A stretch of DNA of 64,000 nucleotides from Hemicordylus capensis (lineage: Eukaryota > Chordata > Lepidosauria > Squamata > Cordylidae): assembly GCF_027244095.1 (NCBI RefSeq), contig NC_069658.1, positions 48,409,001-48,473,000 of the forward strand. Direction: 5' to 3'. Positions 25,454 to 40,400 of the stretch are shown here, piece after piece (position 1 is the stretch's first letter; the number at the start of each line of letters is the position of its first letter). Below the pieces are notes generated by a model. It worked only from the letters and a program-made list of their open reading frames with translations, searched no databases and was not told the DNA's origin. Position numbers and translations under genes: made by a program.

Positions 25454-28400
25454 ATTTATATCCTGCCCTATCAGATTCTGACAGCATTGCTGCAAAATGT
25501 TGATATTACTGTCCTCGGGGGGCTCACCATATACAACAATTAATGGTTTGTGTAATAAAGAAGGCTGCATAAAATCAAAGTGGCATTGTAGACATGAAAT
25601 CTACTTAGGAGGGAAAAGAGCTCAGTCTTGCCGGGGTGGGGGGTGGGGGGGTTCCACTAGAGCTGTGCCCAGGGAATAATTCACAAGTTCTGGAATGCTC
25701 CTTCTGCCTTAGCGGCAACTATTGGAATACTCAATTCAGTGACTATTGGAGCGGGGGGAGGGATGCTGCAGAGTGGGTGAGGCTGGGTAGGAGCCAGAGC
25801 TTAGTCCTAAGTGTGATGGAATCTCTGAGGATCTGGCCAGAAGGCAGGTACATGTTGGAGCATTCCAGGATCTGTGAGCTTCTTCCTCCAGCAGTGGCAC
25901 CAGCAATAGCCTGAGAAACTTGCGTTTGGGGCGGTATACAAATATGTTAAATAATAAATAAGTACCACCAAAGGTTTTTCCCTACAGCATCCCAAGCTGC
26001 CTTTTAAAAGTGGTTTGATTCTATGGGAATAAGAGGGAAGAAAAGTCATAGAAGCCTCGATATGGCAGTTCATCTATGTAGATAATATGTATATGTAGAT
26101 GTTAACACAGAGCCACAGCTATTTATTCTACTTTAGTTGTGTCATAAAGCTATTCCATAAAGGTAGAAAACGTTCATACATTCCAGTAACCAGGCTCTGT
26201 CTTGGAAAGCATCGTTGTATCCCTCCAGGAACTGCTAACAGAGCGTAGTGTCTGCTTCTTAAGATAATCTGTTTTGGTGAAACTAATGCATAGGGAGGGA
26301 AACCCAATATTTGGCCTTATAAACATTTAGCCTCTGATTTGCACCCAGCAAAAGAACATAAGAACAGCCCTGCTGGATCAAGACCAAGGTCTATCTAGTC
26401 CAGCATCCTGTTTCACAAAGTGGCCCACCAGATGCCTCTGAGAAGCCCACAAACAAGAGCTGAGAGCATCCCCTCCCTCCTGCTATTGCTTCCCTGCAAC
26501 TGGTATTTAGAGGTAACTTGCCTCTGAGGCTGAGGGTGGCCTACGTCCCTCAGACTAGCAGCCATCGATAGACTTCTCCTCCATGAAGGTATGCAAACCC
26601 CTCTTAAAGCCATCCAAGCTGGTGGCCATTACCACATCCCATGGCAGAAAATTCCATAGATTAATTATGCACTTTGTGAAAAAAAGTAGTTCCTTCTGCC
26701 AGTCCTAAATTTCCCATCCTTCAGTTTCATGGGACAACCCCTGGTTCTAATGTTGTGAGAGATTGAGAAAAATTGCTCTCTGTCAACTCCATGCATACTT
26801 ATACACCTTTATCATGTCTCCCCTGAGTTGCCTTTTTGCCAAACTAAAAAGCTCCAGATGCCATAGCCTTGACACATAAGAAAGGTGCTCCAGGCCCCTG
26901 ATCATCTTAGTTGCCCTTTTCTGCACCTTTTCCAGTTGTACAATGTCCTTAAGATATGGTGACCAGAACTGCACAAAGTAATCTAAATGTGGCTGCACCA
27001 TAGAAGGCATTTTATAGAGGCATTATAATATTAGCATTTTTATTTTCAGTCCGCTTCCTAATGATCCCTAGCATGGAATTTGCCTTTTTCACAGCTGCTG
27101 CACACCGATTCGACACTTTCAATGAGCTGTCTACCACGACGCCAAGGTCTGTTTCCTGATCAGGCACTTACAGCTCGGACCCCATCAGTGTATATGCAAA
27201 GTTGGGATTTTTGTACCCCAATATGCATCACTTTACACTTGCTTGCACTGAACTGCATTTTGGAGCTCCTCACAATCTGTTTTGGATTTCACTACCCTAA
27301 ATAGTTTAGTGTCATCTGCAAATTTGGCCACTTCACTGGTTATCCCAAATTCTAGATCATTTATTAACAAGTTAAACAACACTGGTCCAAGTACGAATCC
27401 TTGGGGCATCCCACTTCTTCCCTCCATCGTGAAAACTGTCCATTAATTCTGACCCTCTGTTTCATGTCCTTCAACCAGTTACCAATTCACACATGAACCT
27501 ATCCCTTTATCCCATGACTGCTAAGTTTACTCAAGAGCTTTTGGTGGGGAACTTTGTCAAAAGCTTTTTGGAAGTCCAAGTAGACTATGTCTACCGGATC
27601 ACTTTTATCCACATGCCTGTTGACACTCTCAAAAAACTCCAAAAGGTTGGTCAGGCAAGATGGGCCCTTTTAGAAGCCATGCTGGTTCTCCTTCAGCAAG
27701 GCCTGTTTTTCTATATGTTTAATAATTTTTGTTCTTAAGTATGCTTTCCATCAATTTACCTAGCACCGAAGTTAAGCTAACCGGCCTGTAATTTTCCAAA
27801 TCCCCCCAGATCCCTTTTTGTAAATGGAAGTTACATTAGCTACTCTCCAGTTCTCTGGTACAGAGCCTGATTACAGGAACAAGTTAAATATTTTTGCTAG
27901 GAGATCAGCAATTTCACATTTGAATTACTTCAGAATTCTTTGGTTGATGCCATCAGGTCTTGACAATTTGTTAATTTTTAGTTTTTCAAAACAGTTTAGA
28001 ACATCCTCTCTTATCACCTCAAATTGTTCTTCAGCCTCCAAGCCTGAGAAGCTCCGTTTCAGAGTGGTTAGATGGTAATTATCCTCCACCGTGAAGACGG
28101 ATGCAAAGAACTCATCCAGCTTCTCTGCAATCTCCTTATCCTCAATAATCCCTTTCACAAACACATCATCTAGGGGTCCAACCGCCTCCCTGGCAGGTTT
28201 TCTGCTACTGATCTATTTAAAGAAGTTTTTGTTATTCCCCATGACACTTTTAGCATTTTGCATCCCTTATTGTCTCCTTGCACTTCTTTTTCCAGGGTTT
28301 ATGTTCCTTTCTATCCTCTTCATTTGGGCAGGACTTCCCTTTTCTGAAGGAAGTTGTCTTCCCTTTTATAGCTTCCCTGACTCTACCTGTTAGCCATGCT

Positions 28401-31400
28401 GGCCGCCTCCTGAATTTGGTGGTATCTTTCCTCCTTCTTGGTATACATTCCAACTGAGCTTCTATTATTGTGGTTTTGGATAAGTTCCATGCTTTCTGGA
28501 GTTATTTGACCCTCCCAACTTTCCCTTTCAGCTTCCTTTTTACCAGCCCCCTCATTTTTGAGAAGTTTCCTTTTCTGAAGTCCAGTGCATCTATGTTGGA
28601 CTTCTTTGGAAGTGTTTCACTCGCATACAAGCTAAATTGGATCACACTAGGGACACTGTTCCCTAATGGTTCTACAACTCTGACATCTTGCATCAAGTCC
28701 TGGGCATCACTCAGGATTAAGTCCAAGGTCACCTTCTCTCTGGTTGGTTCCATGACCAACTGTTCTACGGCACAGTCATTTAGCATGTCTAGAAATGTGG
28801 CCTCTCTGTCAATACCCATACGTGAATTTGCCCAGACTATGTGAGGGTAATTGAAGTCTCCCATGATTATAGCACGTTCAACATAGTCTTAAGATATCTG
28901 AAAGCCAAATGGTGCACGCACTCTCTTTCTTCCTGTTCCCCAGTTTCAGCATCAGTAAAGGAGCCATCTCATGCAGTTATGGAAGGTCTTTGTCCAATCC
29001 GTTCAGAAGAGTCTTCTTCACAATTGTCTACATCCAGTCCAAGAGATCTTCAGGAGTCAAATGTGACCGATTTAAGCCTTTCGGATGAAAGAGTTACCCA
29101 CATAGAGAGCATACTTGATCTCTGGAGTGGAAGTCTTAAGGTATGTATTTTGTGCTAATTTATTTAATCCTTCTATAGTTATGGCAGTTGCTTTTCAGAC
29201 AGTAAAGCAGCTTCAAGAGGAGCAAATTTAGAGCAGCGAAGCAGTGGGTAGGTTGAGGTGTTTAACCTGGAGGTGTTTAACCTTTTCCCCACTCCTTGCT
29301 TCTTGGCTCCAAATTGCCCAGCTCAAGTTGCTTTTTCCTTCACAGGGCTTCATATGTATGTTTACAAGGATTACTTATACTTATTACTTTTGTGCCCAAG
29401 AGTTCCCCCACTCTTGAAGAAGCTTCTTTCCTGGTTTTTTTTTTTTTAAGGGCCTGAGGGCTCTAATATGAGTGCTTGTGTGTATAGAATAGTTAGAGCT
29501 CAAGGCACTTACACATCCTATGCACTCTTACCTGGAAAAAAACATTGGCTTTTTTCCCTTTAGATGGCAATATACTCAACCATCTTGATAAGCCAAGTGA
29601 GCCAAATGTTTAGGAAATGATTTTTGTTGTGGCAAGAATAAGGAGTGTAAAATATAAGGAGCGTAAAATATTTCTCAAGTGTCTCCTTAAAGTTTGTTTA
29701 CTTTGTGCTGGCTCTGTTGTTTACAGCCCTGATCAGCTACCGTTTTGGTACTCCTTTTCTTTTTTAAATAGCTCTTCTTTCTAGAAACAGTACAGGTGAA
29801 ACTCGGAAAATTAGAATATCGTGCAAAAGTCCATTAATTTCAGTAATGCAAATTAAAAGGTGAAACTGATATATGAGACAGACGCATTACATGCAAAGCG
29901 AGATAAGTCAAGCCTTAATTTGTTATAATTGTGATGATCATGGCGTACAGCTCATGAAAACCCCAAATCCACAATCTCAGAAAATTAGAATATTACATGG
30001 AACCAAGAAGACAAGGATTGTAGAATAGAACAATATCGGATCTCTGAAAAGTATAAGCATGCATATGTATTCAGTACTTGGTTTGGGCCCCTTTTGCAGC
30101 AATTACTGCCTCAGTGCGGCGTGGCATGGGTGCTATCAGCCTGTGGCACTGATGAGGTATTATGGAAGACCAGGATGCTTCATTAGCGGCCTTCAGCAAT
30201 TCTGCATTGTTTGGTCTCATGTCTCTCATCCTTCTCTCGGCAATGCCCCATAGATTCTCTATGGGGTCAGGTCAGGCGGGTTTGCTGGCCAGTCAAGCAC
30301 AGTATACTGTATACTTTTCAGAGGTCCGATATTGTTCTTTTCTTCAATCCTAGTCTTCTTGGTTCCATGTAATATTCTAATTTTCTGAGATTGTGGATTT
30401 GGGGGTTTTCATGAGCTGTACGCCATGATCATCACAATTATAACAAATTAAGGCTTGACTTATCTCGCTTTGCATGTAATGCGTCCGTCTCATATATCAG
30501 TTTCACCTTTTAATTTGCATTACTGAAATTAATGGACTTTTGCACGATATTCTAATTTTCCGAGTTTCACCTGTAATGTTGTCATGTTCCAAGTGTTACT
30601 AGGAAGAAGGGTTATTTTCCTAGTAAAAAATGGGACCAAAGCAGCAATTAATCACAGATGCAAAGAGCTCATTCTCTGAAGTGCTACCTCCACAATATTG
30701 GGTACCAAAGAGGTACCCATCACACCTGGATATATATTATACTGTTGGCACACAACAGTTCTCCTGCCAGATTACCAGATGGGCGGAAGTGCATTTTACT
30801 CACCTCTACATCTTAATTCAGCATTAATTATCAGTAGACATATCTGTTGGGTAATGTGGAAAAACTTCTAGAAATTCCAGTGTTGCACTTCAGTATGTGT
30901 TGAACTTGATTAGTTACATGTTCTTGGTAATTGAATATGTGGACTGATCTTTGTTTCTTCATTAAACCTACCATTTTAATTCTCCAGACAAATGTTCTGA
31001 CTGAACTGAGGAAATGGAAGCTTCATTTTATTGAACATCACACACTAGAAATGGCACAGGCGAGAGAGAAACATGCAGCGCACGTGAGACAATTGACCAA
31101 TCAGTTGGAGAACCTGAAAGAGTTGCTACGTACATATGAGATTTCAATAGGAAGGAAGGATGAGGTGATACATTCTACTAATCGGTTATAAACTAAACTT
31201 TGTTCTTTACAGCAAACAATTGCATCTTTATAAATACAGAGCACAGGTTTAGAAACTGGTAATCTGTACAGCCTAAGAAAACCATGATTTCCTATCCCTT
31301 GTTTCTGCCGCCATATTCTAATTGAATGGCACAATACCTGCTCTGAAAGAGAACTGCAGTAGGTATATGGGTGTGATTGTTCACACATGTTTCTAATTTC

Positions 31401-34400
31401 CTATGTCCAAAATTGCTTCTCAAGAAGAGCCCCTCTGGTGGCGGGGGAAGTGTATCTTAATTAAAGTTTATCTGTGTTTAAGGGTCCTGATTTCTCTTTA
31501 ATTTATACTTGGTTTGAATTCTGGCCCCACCCACAAGGCCCTCATGTGTTCTGTGTATGCAGCCCCGTATGCATGCACAGCCCCATACGAACAAGCCATA
31601 CCAAGGAAAAATGAAACATACAAGTAATTCTTTCAGGAGCCTATATAGGTTGGGTGCAGCATCAGCAGGTGTGACCCCTGATTCTTCCCCCATTCCACAC
31701 AGTCATTTGGAAGGATCCAGCTGCTGGTGCACCGGGGAAGTTCAGCACTAGATGAAACTAGGGATGTGCACAAAACTGGTTTGCCCCGTTTGGTTCGAAT
31801 TCAAACCAGGTTCCAACCAGGAGGGGGTGGTTCGGTTTTGGTTTTGCTCGAACCTTCCCCTGGTTAGGTTCGGGTTCGAACCGGTTCAGACACCCAAATA
31901 TTGGTAGGATGGTAGCTGGCACCCAGGGGTACCTGCCACCCAAACCCCAAAGCAATCGGACACTTGTATGATTTTTTATGAATTTTTGAAAATTATTTCT
32001 ATTTTTCCCTCATAGGATATAATGGGACTCCAACCAGCCCATATCCCCTATTGTGGAGCACCAAGGGGCACAAATGTGGGTAGGTGGTAGACAACCAGGG
32101 GTGCCTACTATCCACAAAGTTCCAAGGCAATCGGACACTCCTCTGATTATTGGTGAATTTTAAAATTAATTTGGAATTCCTCATAGAGAATAATGAGGAT
32201 TGCAGCAAATGTATAGCTTCACGTCAGGGAGAAAGGGGTGTCCTAGAGCAGAGTGTGGTGGGTGGTAGTTCCTAGGGTGGGCAAGGAAGCTATCAGAATT
32301 ATTTGAAAGGAATTGGGCAAAGGGCTGATTTTAAGTCATTTTTGAAGTTTACACGTCTTTAAGGTTTTTCTCCATAAAGAAGCATGGAGGTGTCAGCAAA
32401 TGTATAGCTTCACGTCGGGGGCAAAGGGTGGCCTAGAGCAGAGTGTGGTGGGTGGTAGTGCCCAAAGGGGGGCCATGAAGCTATCAGAATTATTTGAAAG
32501 GAATTGGGCAAAGGGCTGACTTTTAAGTGATTTTTGAAGTTATAAGTTATTTTTGAAATACTTTAACAATTCACCAATAATCAGAGGAGTGTCCAATTGC
32601 CTTGGGGTTTTGTGGGTGGTAGGCACCCCTGTCTGTCTACCACCCACCCCGCTTTTGTGCCCCTAGGTGCTCCACAATAGGGGATATGGACTGGTTCTGG
32701 TCCCATTATACTCTATGAGAAAAATAATTAAAAATATTTCAAATATTCATAAAAAATCGTAGTACTGTCCGATTGCCTCAGGGTTTGGGTGGTTGTTGGC
32801 ACCCATGGGTGCTCCACAATAAGGTATAATGGCCTGGTTCGAGTCCCATTATACCCTATGAGAAAAAAATAGAAATAATTTTCAAAATTCATAAAAAACC
32901 GTACAAGTGTCCGATTGCTTTGGGGTTTGGGTGGCAGGTACCCCTGGGTGCCAGCTACCATCATACCAATTTTTGGATGTCCAAACTGGTTCGAATCGAA
33001 CCACCCCCTGGTTCAGTTCAAATTTGAACCTGCAGCTCGAACCTGATGGCTGGTTCAGTTTGAATTCAAACCTTCGAACCACCCTGGTTCGAATTTGAAC
33101 CGGTTCGAATTCAGACTGGTTCGCACATCCCTAGATGAAACTAGAATTTTATTGTTCAGGCAGTGGGTCATGCCTGCCATGTATAGAGATTTGCATAGTG
33201 CACAGCATGTAAGTAACCCAGGTGGGTGCTCCACCACCCATTTTTCGCTGCATGGTATGTGAGCCAATCTATTTAAGCAAGCCAATAAAATTTAAGTAAA
33301 ATAATTTTCAGACAGTTCTATTTGCAAAGTTTTAATATTCTTCCATCTTGCTCTCCTAGTTCAGTTGTTTGCCATTTTTAATTTATCTAGTTATGCTCAA
33401 CAGTATTCATAACATACATTGTTTCTGTAGTGATTAAAAGTAAGCACTGTGCAAAAGTTAAAATATGGCAAATTCTGCCAGGAGGCTCACAGTCCAATGT
33501 AGAAAAAAAATAAGGAAAGAGAAAGAAGCAAAGCAATGGATACCTCTCAGCCAAACATGAAGTACTTATTAGTTTCCATGCTTAAATCTCTTCCATTGAA
33601 ATCAATGGAACCTGAAAGTGCTTAACTTGGATGGATTGTATCCAAAGTATTTATACACCGAAGCAAAGAAGAAATAATTACAGCCCAGTGGGATTGAAAT
33701 GTCACAGTTGAGGCAGCACCACTTGAACTCCTGACTAAAACTTTAAAACATCTGTGGTTTTGCTTAGTATGTAATATTTTGTATATGCTTAGTCTTGTTT
33801 CCTTATTCACATATTCATCTTCCACTAACCAATTCAGCTAAATAGCTTCATACATTTCAAACTGTCCATACATTTTCCAGACATAGTTATGTTGGGGTGT
33901 GTTTGTTTAGGTAATTGCCAATTTGACGCATGCTATTGAGAAGCAAAAGGACAGGATAGAGTTAATGAAGAAATTCATGAAGTGGCGCCTTCAGCATCTT
34001 GCAGGCAGACAAGAGGTCAAACAGGAGGTATGTGTGTGGATGTGGCAGTTGAACTCCAAAGGGTCAGGACTACCGCAGCATTTGTCAGTCAAGATGAGTG
34101 TCTTGTTTAAAACACACCTATGCACACCCTGACCAAGTCAGCAACTTTGATATGTTCATATGGAAACCTGTGTTGGCTCTTCCATGATGTAGCTAATCTA
34201 GCAAGCCACACTTCTGGCTGGAGCTGTGTGCACTTCCATTTTTCAGTTATCTGTCGGTTAAAACCAAGGTTGGAGGCATCATCCATGTGCTAAGCAGCAG
34301 CTGAATTGGAGGGCTCCCTCCTACCCAGCTGCTCAGTGAGCCTGGAGAAGTTCTCCAACCCAGCTGCTGTTAAGTGTACAAGCACAGATGGTGCCGCCGA

Positions 34401-37400
34401 CCTTGGTTTTAACTGGCAGACAATTGGCAAACAGGAGTACAGACAGGTCCCAAATCAGCGTACCAGGCTTCTCCTACCCTTATTATGGCAGTGTGAACTA
34501 CCCCTAATATCTTGCACTCAAAATGAGGCTTGTTCATCATCCCATGAGAGTCCCTTTGGTTCGCAACTGTGACCAAGCATGCTGGTTTGAATTTTAGCAT
34601 GACCATGGATGCAGTTGGGTTAATTTCATGCCAGCTGCACCAGCTCTCATCTGCACCATGTTTTTACATGCTACACTGGCCCTCTGAAATGCAGAATAAC
34701 CATCTACCTCATAGCCTTTTGCCTGGCTTCTACAACATTGAAGCTATAGTAACTGATGAATTAGCTGGAGCCCTTCATGGGGGACAGTGAAACCCATTCA
34801 TGCCTTGTTAGCTTTGGTGTCTGCCTCTAGTGAACAGGAATCTGACTGACCTGCTAACATTTTATTCCAGGAGCACACAGACAAAATAGCTGACCGGCTG
34901 TATGAAAAAGGTTTGCAGAAGAAAGCGTGGGGAGTCTGGCGCTCTGCTCACGAAACAAAATGGAAAGATACGATAGAAGAAGCCCGTCGGTCAAGTGCTG
35001 AATCTTTACGTGTCGAGCTATCCAATGACTATGAAACTAAAGTTCAGGCGGTAAGCAGGATTCTAAAGGACTCTTTACTTGTTAAACATTTCATGTTTAA
35101 CATTTTGCAAAGGCACTCTTTCTCTGCTGCTGACATCCAAGGCGGTTCTCCATGTGGCTCTCTAAGGCAGGACTAAGCAAATTGGAGTCTAAGAGGTGGA
35201 GAAACATGGCACCATTCAGTTCTTTTAGTCCTGCGTGGCTCAAAGGCAGTTCTTCTCAGCTGTTCTCTCTAACCAAACTTCTTTCTCTTTCACCCTCAGT
35301 CTTCATATTTTTGTTCCTCGTTTCATCTTAACTGTCTGCGTCTGCATGTATAAAAATAAAGTTTTCTTTCTAACTCTTTGTTTGTCCTCCCCACCCTCCA
35401 CTCTTGCTGGGCTCTTTGACCTTTTTTCTTTCTCCTCCCTTGCATGGAACACACCAGACGTGTGCTCCACGTTAGAGTCTAGAAGGGGAAATTGCAGCAG
35501 GGCCTGCCAAAGGTGGTCCTAGCAGCTGGCAAGCACAGAAACTGATGTCCAAGACTATTCATACACTAGGTTTGGCCCACCCTAACCCTCAGGAATCCCA
35601 GCCTCTGAGTAAAAGTGCTGTGGTTTTTCCTGAACCCAAATCAAACCCTATGATGCTCCTGCTCCCTAAGCACTTCATGGAGTCTGCTAAAGCGGGGTGG
35701 GCTTTTTCTACATATAATAGAAAGGCAGTAGCAGTAGCCAAAAACTGCACTCCTTCCAGCAAGCGGGGGAGGATATTTAATATGTAACTCCTGGGGATGT
35801 GACAAGTTGCTTGGAATGGTACGGCCTACCACCTGCCCTCTTGATCCTTGCCCAACATGGCTTGTACTATCTGACAGGGAGGCTGTTATAAAGGGCCTGT
35901 TCGCGATTATAAATGCATCTCTGAGGAAGGGCAGGATGCCTCCTTGTCTTAAGGAGGCAATCATTAGACTGCTTTCGATGAAGACTACCTTTGATGCCTC
36001 ACAGTCAAGCAACTACAGGCCTATCTCCAACCTTCCATGGCTGGGCAAGCTGATTGAGAAGGTGGTTCTCCCCCCCCCCCCCCCCCAGCTCCAGGCGGTC
36101 TTGGAGGAACTGATTATCTAGACCCATTTCAAACTGGCTTTTGGGCAGGCTATGGGGTAGAGACTGTCTTGATTGGCCTGATAGATGATCTCCAATTAGG
36201 AAATGACAGAGGGAGTGTGACTCTGTTGGATCTTTTGGCGGCCTTCGATACTATTAACCATAGTACTCTTCTGGAATGACTGAGGGGGTTGGGGGTGGGA
36301 GTCGCTGCATTGTAGTGGCTCTGCTCCTATCTTACGGGCAGATTCCAGATGCTGTCTCTTGGAGACTGTACTTCAAAATCTGAACTTTCGTATGGTGTCC
36401 CTTAGGGTTCCGTATTGTCTCCGCTATTTAAAATGTACATGAATCTGCTGGGAGAGATCATCAGATTTGATGTGGGTTGTTATCAATATGCCGATGACAC
36501 CCCAATATCTTTTTCCATGTCAGCATCATTGGAAGAAGGCATAACCCCCCTAAATGCCTGCCTGGAGGCAGTAATGGGCTGGATGAGCGATAACAAACTG
36601 AGGCTGAATCCAGATACATAGTTATTGTGCGAGGTTGGAACTCGGGAGATTATTTTGATCTGCCAGTTCTGGATCAGGTCACGCTTCCCCAGAAGGAACA
36701 GGTACGCAATCTGGGGGTGCTTCTGGACATAAACCTCTACCTAGTGTCCCAGGTTGAGGCAGTGGTCAGAGGTGCTTTTTATCAGCTTTGGCTGATATGC
36801 CAGCTATGTCCATTTCTTGAGATGAATGACCTCAGAACAGTAGTGCATTTGCTGGTAACCTCTAGGCTGGATTACTGCAATGCACTCTATGTGGGGTTGC
36901 CTTTGTATGTAGTCTGGAAACTGCAGTTGGTACAGAATGCGGTGGCCAGGTTGGTCTCTGGGTCATCTAGGAGAGACCATAGTTGAAAGAGCTACACTGG
37001 CTGCCGATATTTTTCTGGGCAAAATACAAGGAGCTGGTTATTACCTATAAAGCCCTAAACAGGCCCTGGGTATTTAAGAGAACGTTTTCTTCACCATGAG
37101 CCCCATCGCCTGTTAAGATCATCTGGAGAGGTTTGTCTGCGGTTGCCGCCAACTCATTTGGCGGCTACTTGGGAACAGGCCTTCTCCATTGCTGTCCCTG
37201 GACTCTGGAATGTGCTCCCTGTTGAAATAAAGCCTCCCCATCTCTGGTAACTTCTAGACAGGCATTGAAGACATATTTATTCACCCAGGCTTTTAATTAG
37301 ATTTATAGTTTTAATACTTTTAATGTTGCATTTTAAACAATTTTAATGTTAATGATTTTAATGTTTAAATGATTTTAATTGTAAACCGCCCAGACGCACA

Positions 37401-40400
37401 AGATTTGTGTGGTATAGAAATAGGATTTAAAAAATATTTTTTTATTTTCTTGGTAGCTAAATACTGAATTGGAGGAAGCAAAAGCTGAACTCGTAGAAAT
37501 GCACAACAAAAGACAAGATTACGAGGATGCCATAAAGAAGGCCTTCATGCGTGGTGTTTGTGCACTGAATATGGAAGCCATGACTATATTTCAGGGCAAA
37601 GAGATCAGATTTGACCATGGTTAGTAGGCTAGCAGGCCACAACTTCATTTCACCTTTCAACTGTACCATCACTTCGTCTTTGCGTCTTTGCAGATGTATG
37701 CACAAAAGCATTTAATGCACAAAAAGGGTTTAATTGCTCCTGATGCTCAAAAGGAATTCCTTCTTCCAAAATTTATTGGGATTCCTTTATAACATATACA
37801 GTATTTAGCATGGTATAGGCTATGTGGCAAAATAGCATTAATCTCTCAAGGTGGGGATTCAAAAATGTAGAGCTCCTGAGGGAGTGCTCCAAGCCCTCCA
37901 GAACTCTACAGCCTTCTCCGCTTCAGTTGGGCCGTCTTCGATGCTGCCATTATTAACTCCACTGTTGGTAAGTAGCATAAAGAATGGAAGTGGAGGGGGC
38001 CTGAATCACACCTAAAAGGGTGCATCTGTCTCAAGGTTGATAACTTGTGTTGTCAAGTGCTTTAAAAGGTCTAAAGATCAACTTGTCATGCAGTTTCCCC
38101 CAAGCATTTTTGTTCAACAATTTTTGTTAAGAAATTGTTTCCCAGAACAATTTGTTGAGGCAGCTAACAAATAAAGTGTATTATTATTAATTTTCCCTCC
38201 CAAACATTGAGTGGGGGTGCATGAACACTGTCACTAGTCCTAATAATGAGTCTCAAAATCAGACAGCCTGTACTTGGAATGCAGATTAGTAATTGTATTC
38301 AGCTGGCAAATCTGTGATGTGGCAAAATGGGAGCTTTATATAGCTTTCCATTCTCAAAACCATTGTTGTGTATGTGCTTTAAAACATGGGCAATACCTGA
38401 ATCTCAGAAGCCAAAGGGGTACTGGAATGTTTCCAGGGGATGATAAGAGGTTTTATCAGAGTATGGATTTTGGATTTGTGCATGTGTGTTCTAAGTGCAG
38501 AGCATATACAGCCATGGGTATGGTGTTGGTATGGAACATGCTGAAGCTCATCTTGTATTCCTGCATTGTGGCTTCTTGTTATGCCGCTTTTTGGTGTTAC
38601 CTTTTCTTATGCAAAGCGGGCTTTGCTTTCTTCTTAGACAGCCATCAGAATAGCAGGCAGGGATGGTTAAATAAGAGAAGAGTTTTTTCCAAGTTTGATG
38701 TAGCTGACTTCCCACATGGTGGCACTGCACCACTGCGTTTTTCATTTTGATGTGTTCCTTGCCTGTTCAGGGCTGCACCATACAATATGGCAGAATAAGT
38801 TGCAGCTGTTTGAGGAAATGAAGAACTGGTGCATGCACCCATTTAACCAGCTGTTTTTTAAAATCGTCCCTAATATCCTCGCTCTGTTTCCAGTTAAGAC
38901 ATTGGTAATTACTGATGGTCTTTTGGTCCTGCCTCGTTCTGGTACAAGTTAGCTGCCTTGAATTCAATTTTGAAGAAAGGTGGGAGTTTAAATTTTTCAT
39001 AATTAGTTAATTAAACTATATTGGCTCACATACTGCACAGTGAGATGTAGACAGTCAGAGCCACCCGCGCGGCTGTGAGGCTCTACTACAAAGACATCCA
39101 TGCTGCTGCAGAGGGGGCCTGTTCGGTTCCTATTAACGCACATTTTTGATGCTACTTCCTTTGGGAGTAATGGAAGTAGCATTGCAGCGGCAATTGTGCA
39201 ATGGTTAGTAGGAACAAAACAGCCTGCCTCTGCAGCACTGTGAACAATCTTTGTAGAGCCTAGTAGTAGCGTAGGCAGCTCTTTGACCATCGGTGTTTAG
39301 CTGTACAGTATATGAGCCCCTATCAACAGGAAGGACAGCTCTGGCACAAAAGTGCTGTGGACTAGTCTTGCCTCCTGCTTCCTCTAAACAGCTCACCCAT
39401 TCTTGCTTGCAGCGCTCTCCCCAGCATGCATCTAGAATGCTTCCTTCCTCCAACACACATCACTTTTGTGAAGCTTTGGCATACGTAACCTTTCTGTGTT
39501 CCCATCTGAAACTTAAACCTAAGGATGTGTTAAGAATACTTGGACGTATTCTTTCCCCATTACCCTTCTCTCTCTCTGTGTGTGTTGTATTAAGATTGCA
39601 AACACTGCTGGGCACGGACCTTGGTTTTTTCTTTACGTTTTTAGGTAAGGTGCCATATATTTAGGTATAGAGGTGATAAATCATCGTGTTCTAATGTCAT
39701 CTTCACCATGCAGTGCTGTTGGGGGACTGGTGCTAAGCTAGGATGGGACTAAGTAAAGCTGATACTCTTTGTGAGACTCTAAATGAGGAAGATAAACTGA
39801 GTAGTGTTAATAATAAAATCATATGGCTAGATGACTTTTTAAAATTAAGCACAAATGCTATGATTAAAAGCAATTCCATTCTTTCTGTCTCTGGGGCTTT
39901 CTTTCATCTATTAGCATTCTGGTTTTCTTTTAATTGTTTATAGTTGTTGAGCTGTCTGAGAAGAAAACAGAATCTGGTTCTGGCGGTTCTACAGCAAAAC
40001 TCCCTCCATCGCAATCTGATCGTCCTTTACCACCATCCTCCTTGCCGCCGCCACCTCCTCCAACAGCAACTGCTGACAGTGCTCCCATGGACAATTTGGT
40101 AAGTAAGGCACCACCAGCTTACATTTTGCACAGTGAGCCACCTGTTGAAGGGGAAGCACGCTTGCTTCCTCTGTGCTGCTGGTGGAGGAGAGGCTGCTCT
40201 ATGCCTACTAAGCACAGTTTCAACCTGTTCCCATTAAGAATGATAGGAGTAGGTCACAACTCTTCTAACGTATAGCTTAGTCGGCATGGAGAAGCCCTCG
40301 CCTCCACTAGCAGAACATAGGAAGATGCCATATACTGAGTTCTACTGTCTTGTCTACACAGTATTGTCTACATGGACTGGCAGCGGCATCTCCAAGGTTG

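Noticed and set aside
38274-38750. A 158-codon Cys-rich open stretch in intron 9
   Set aside because: No splice-site pair that would join POC5 in frame and no recognisable domain.
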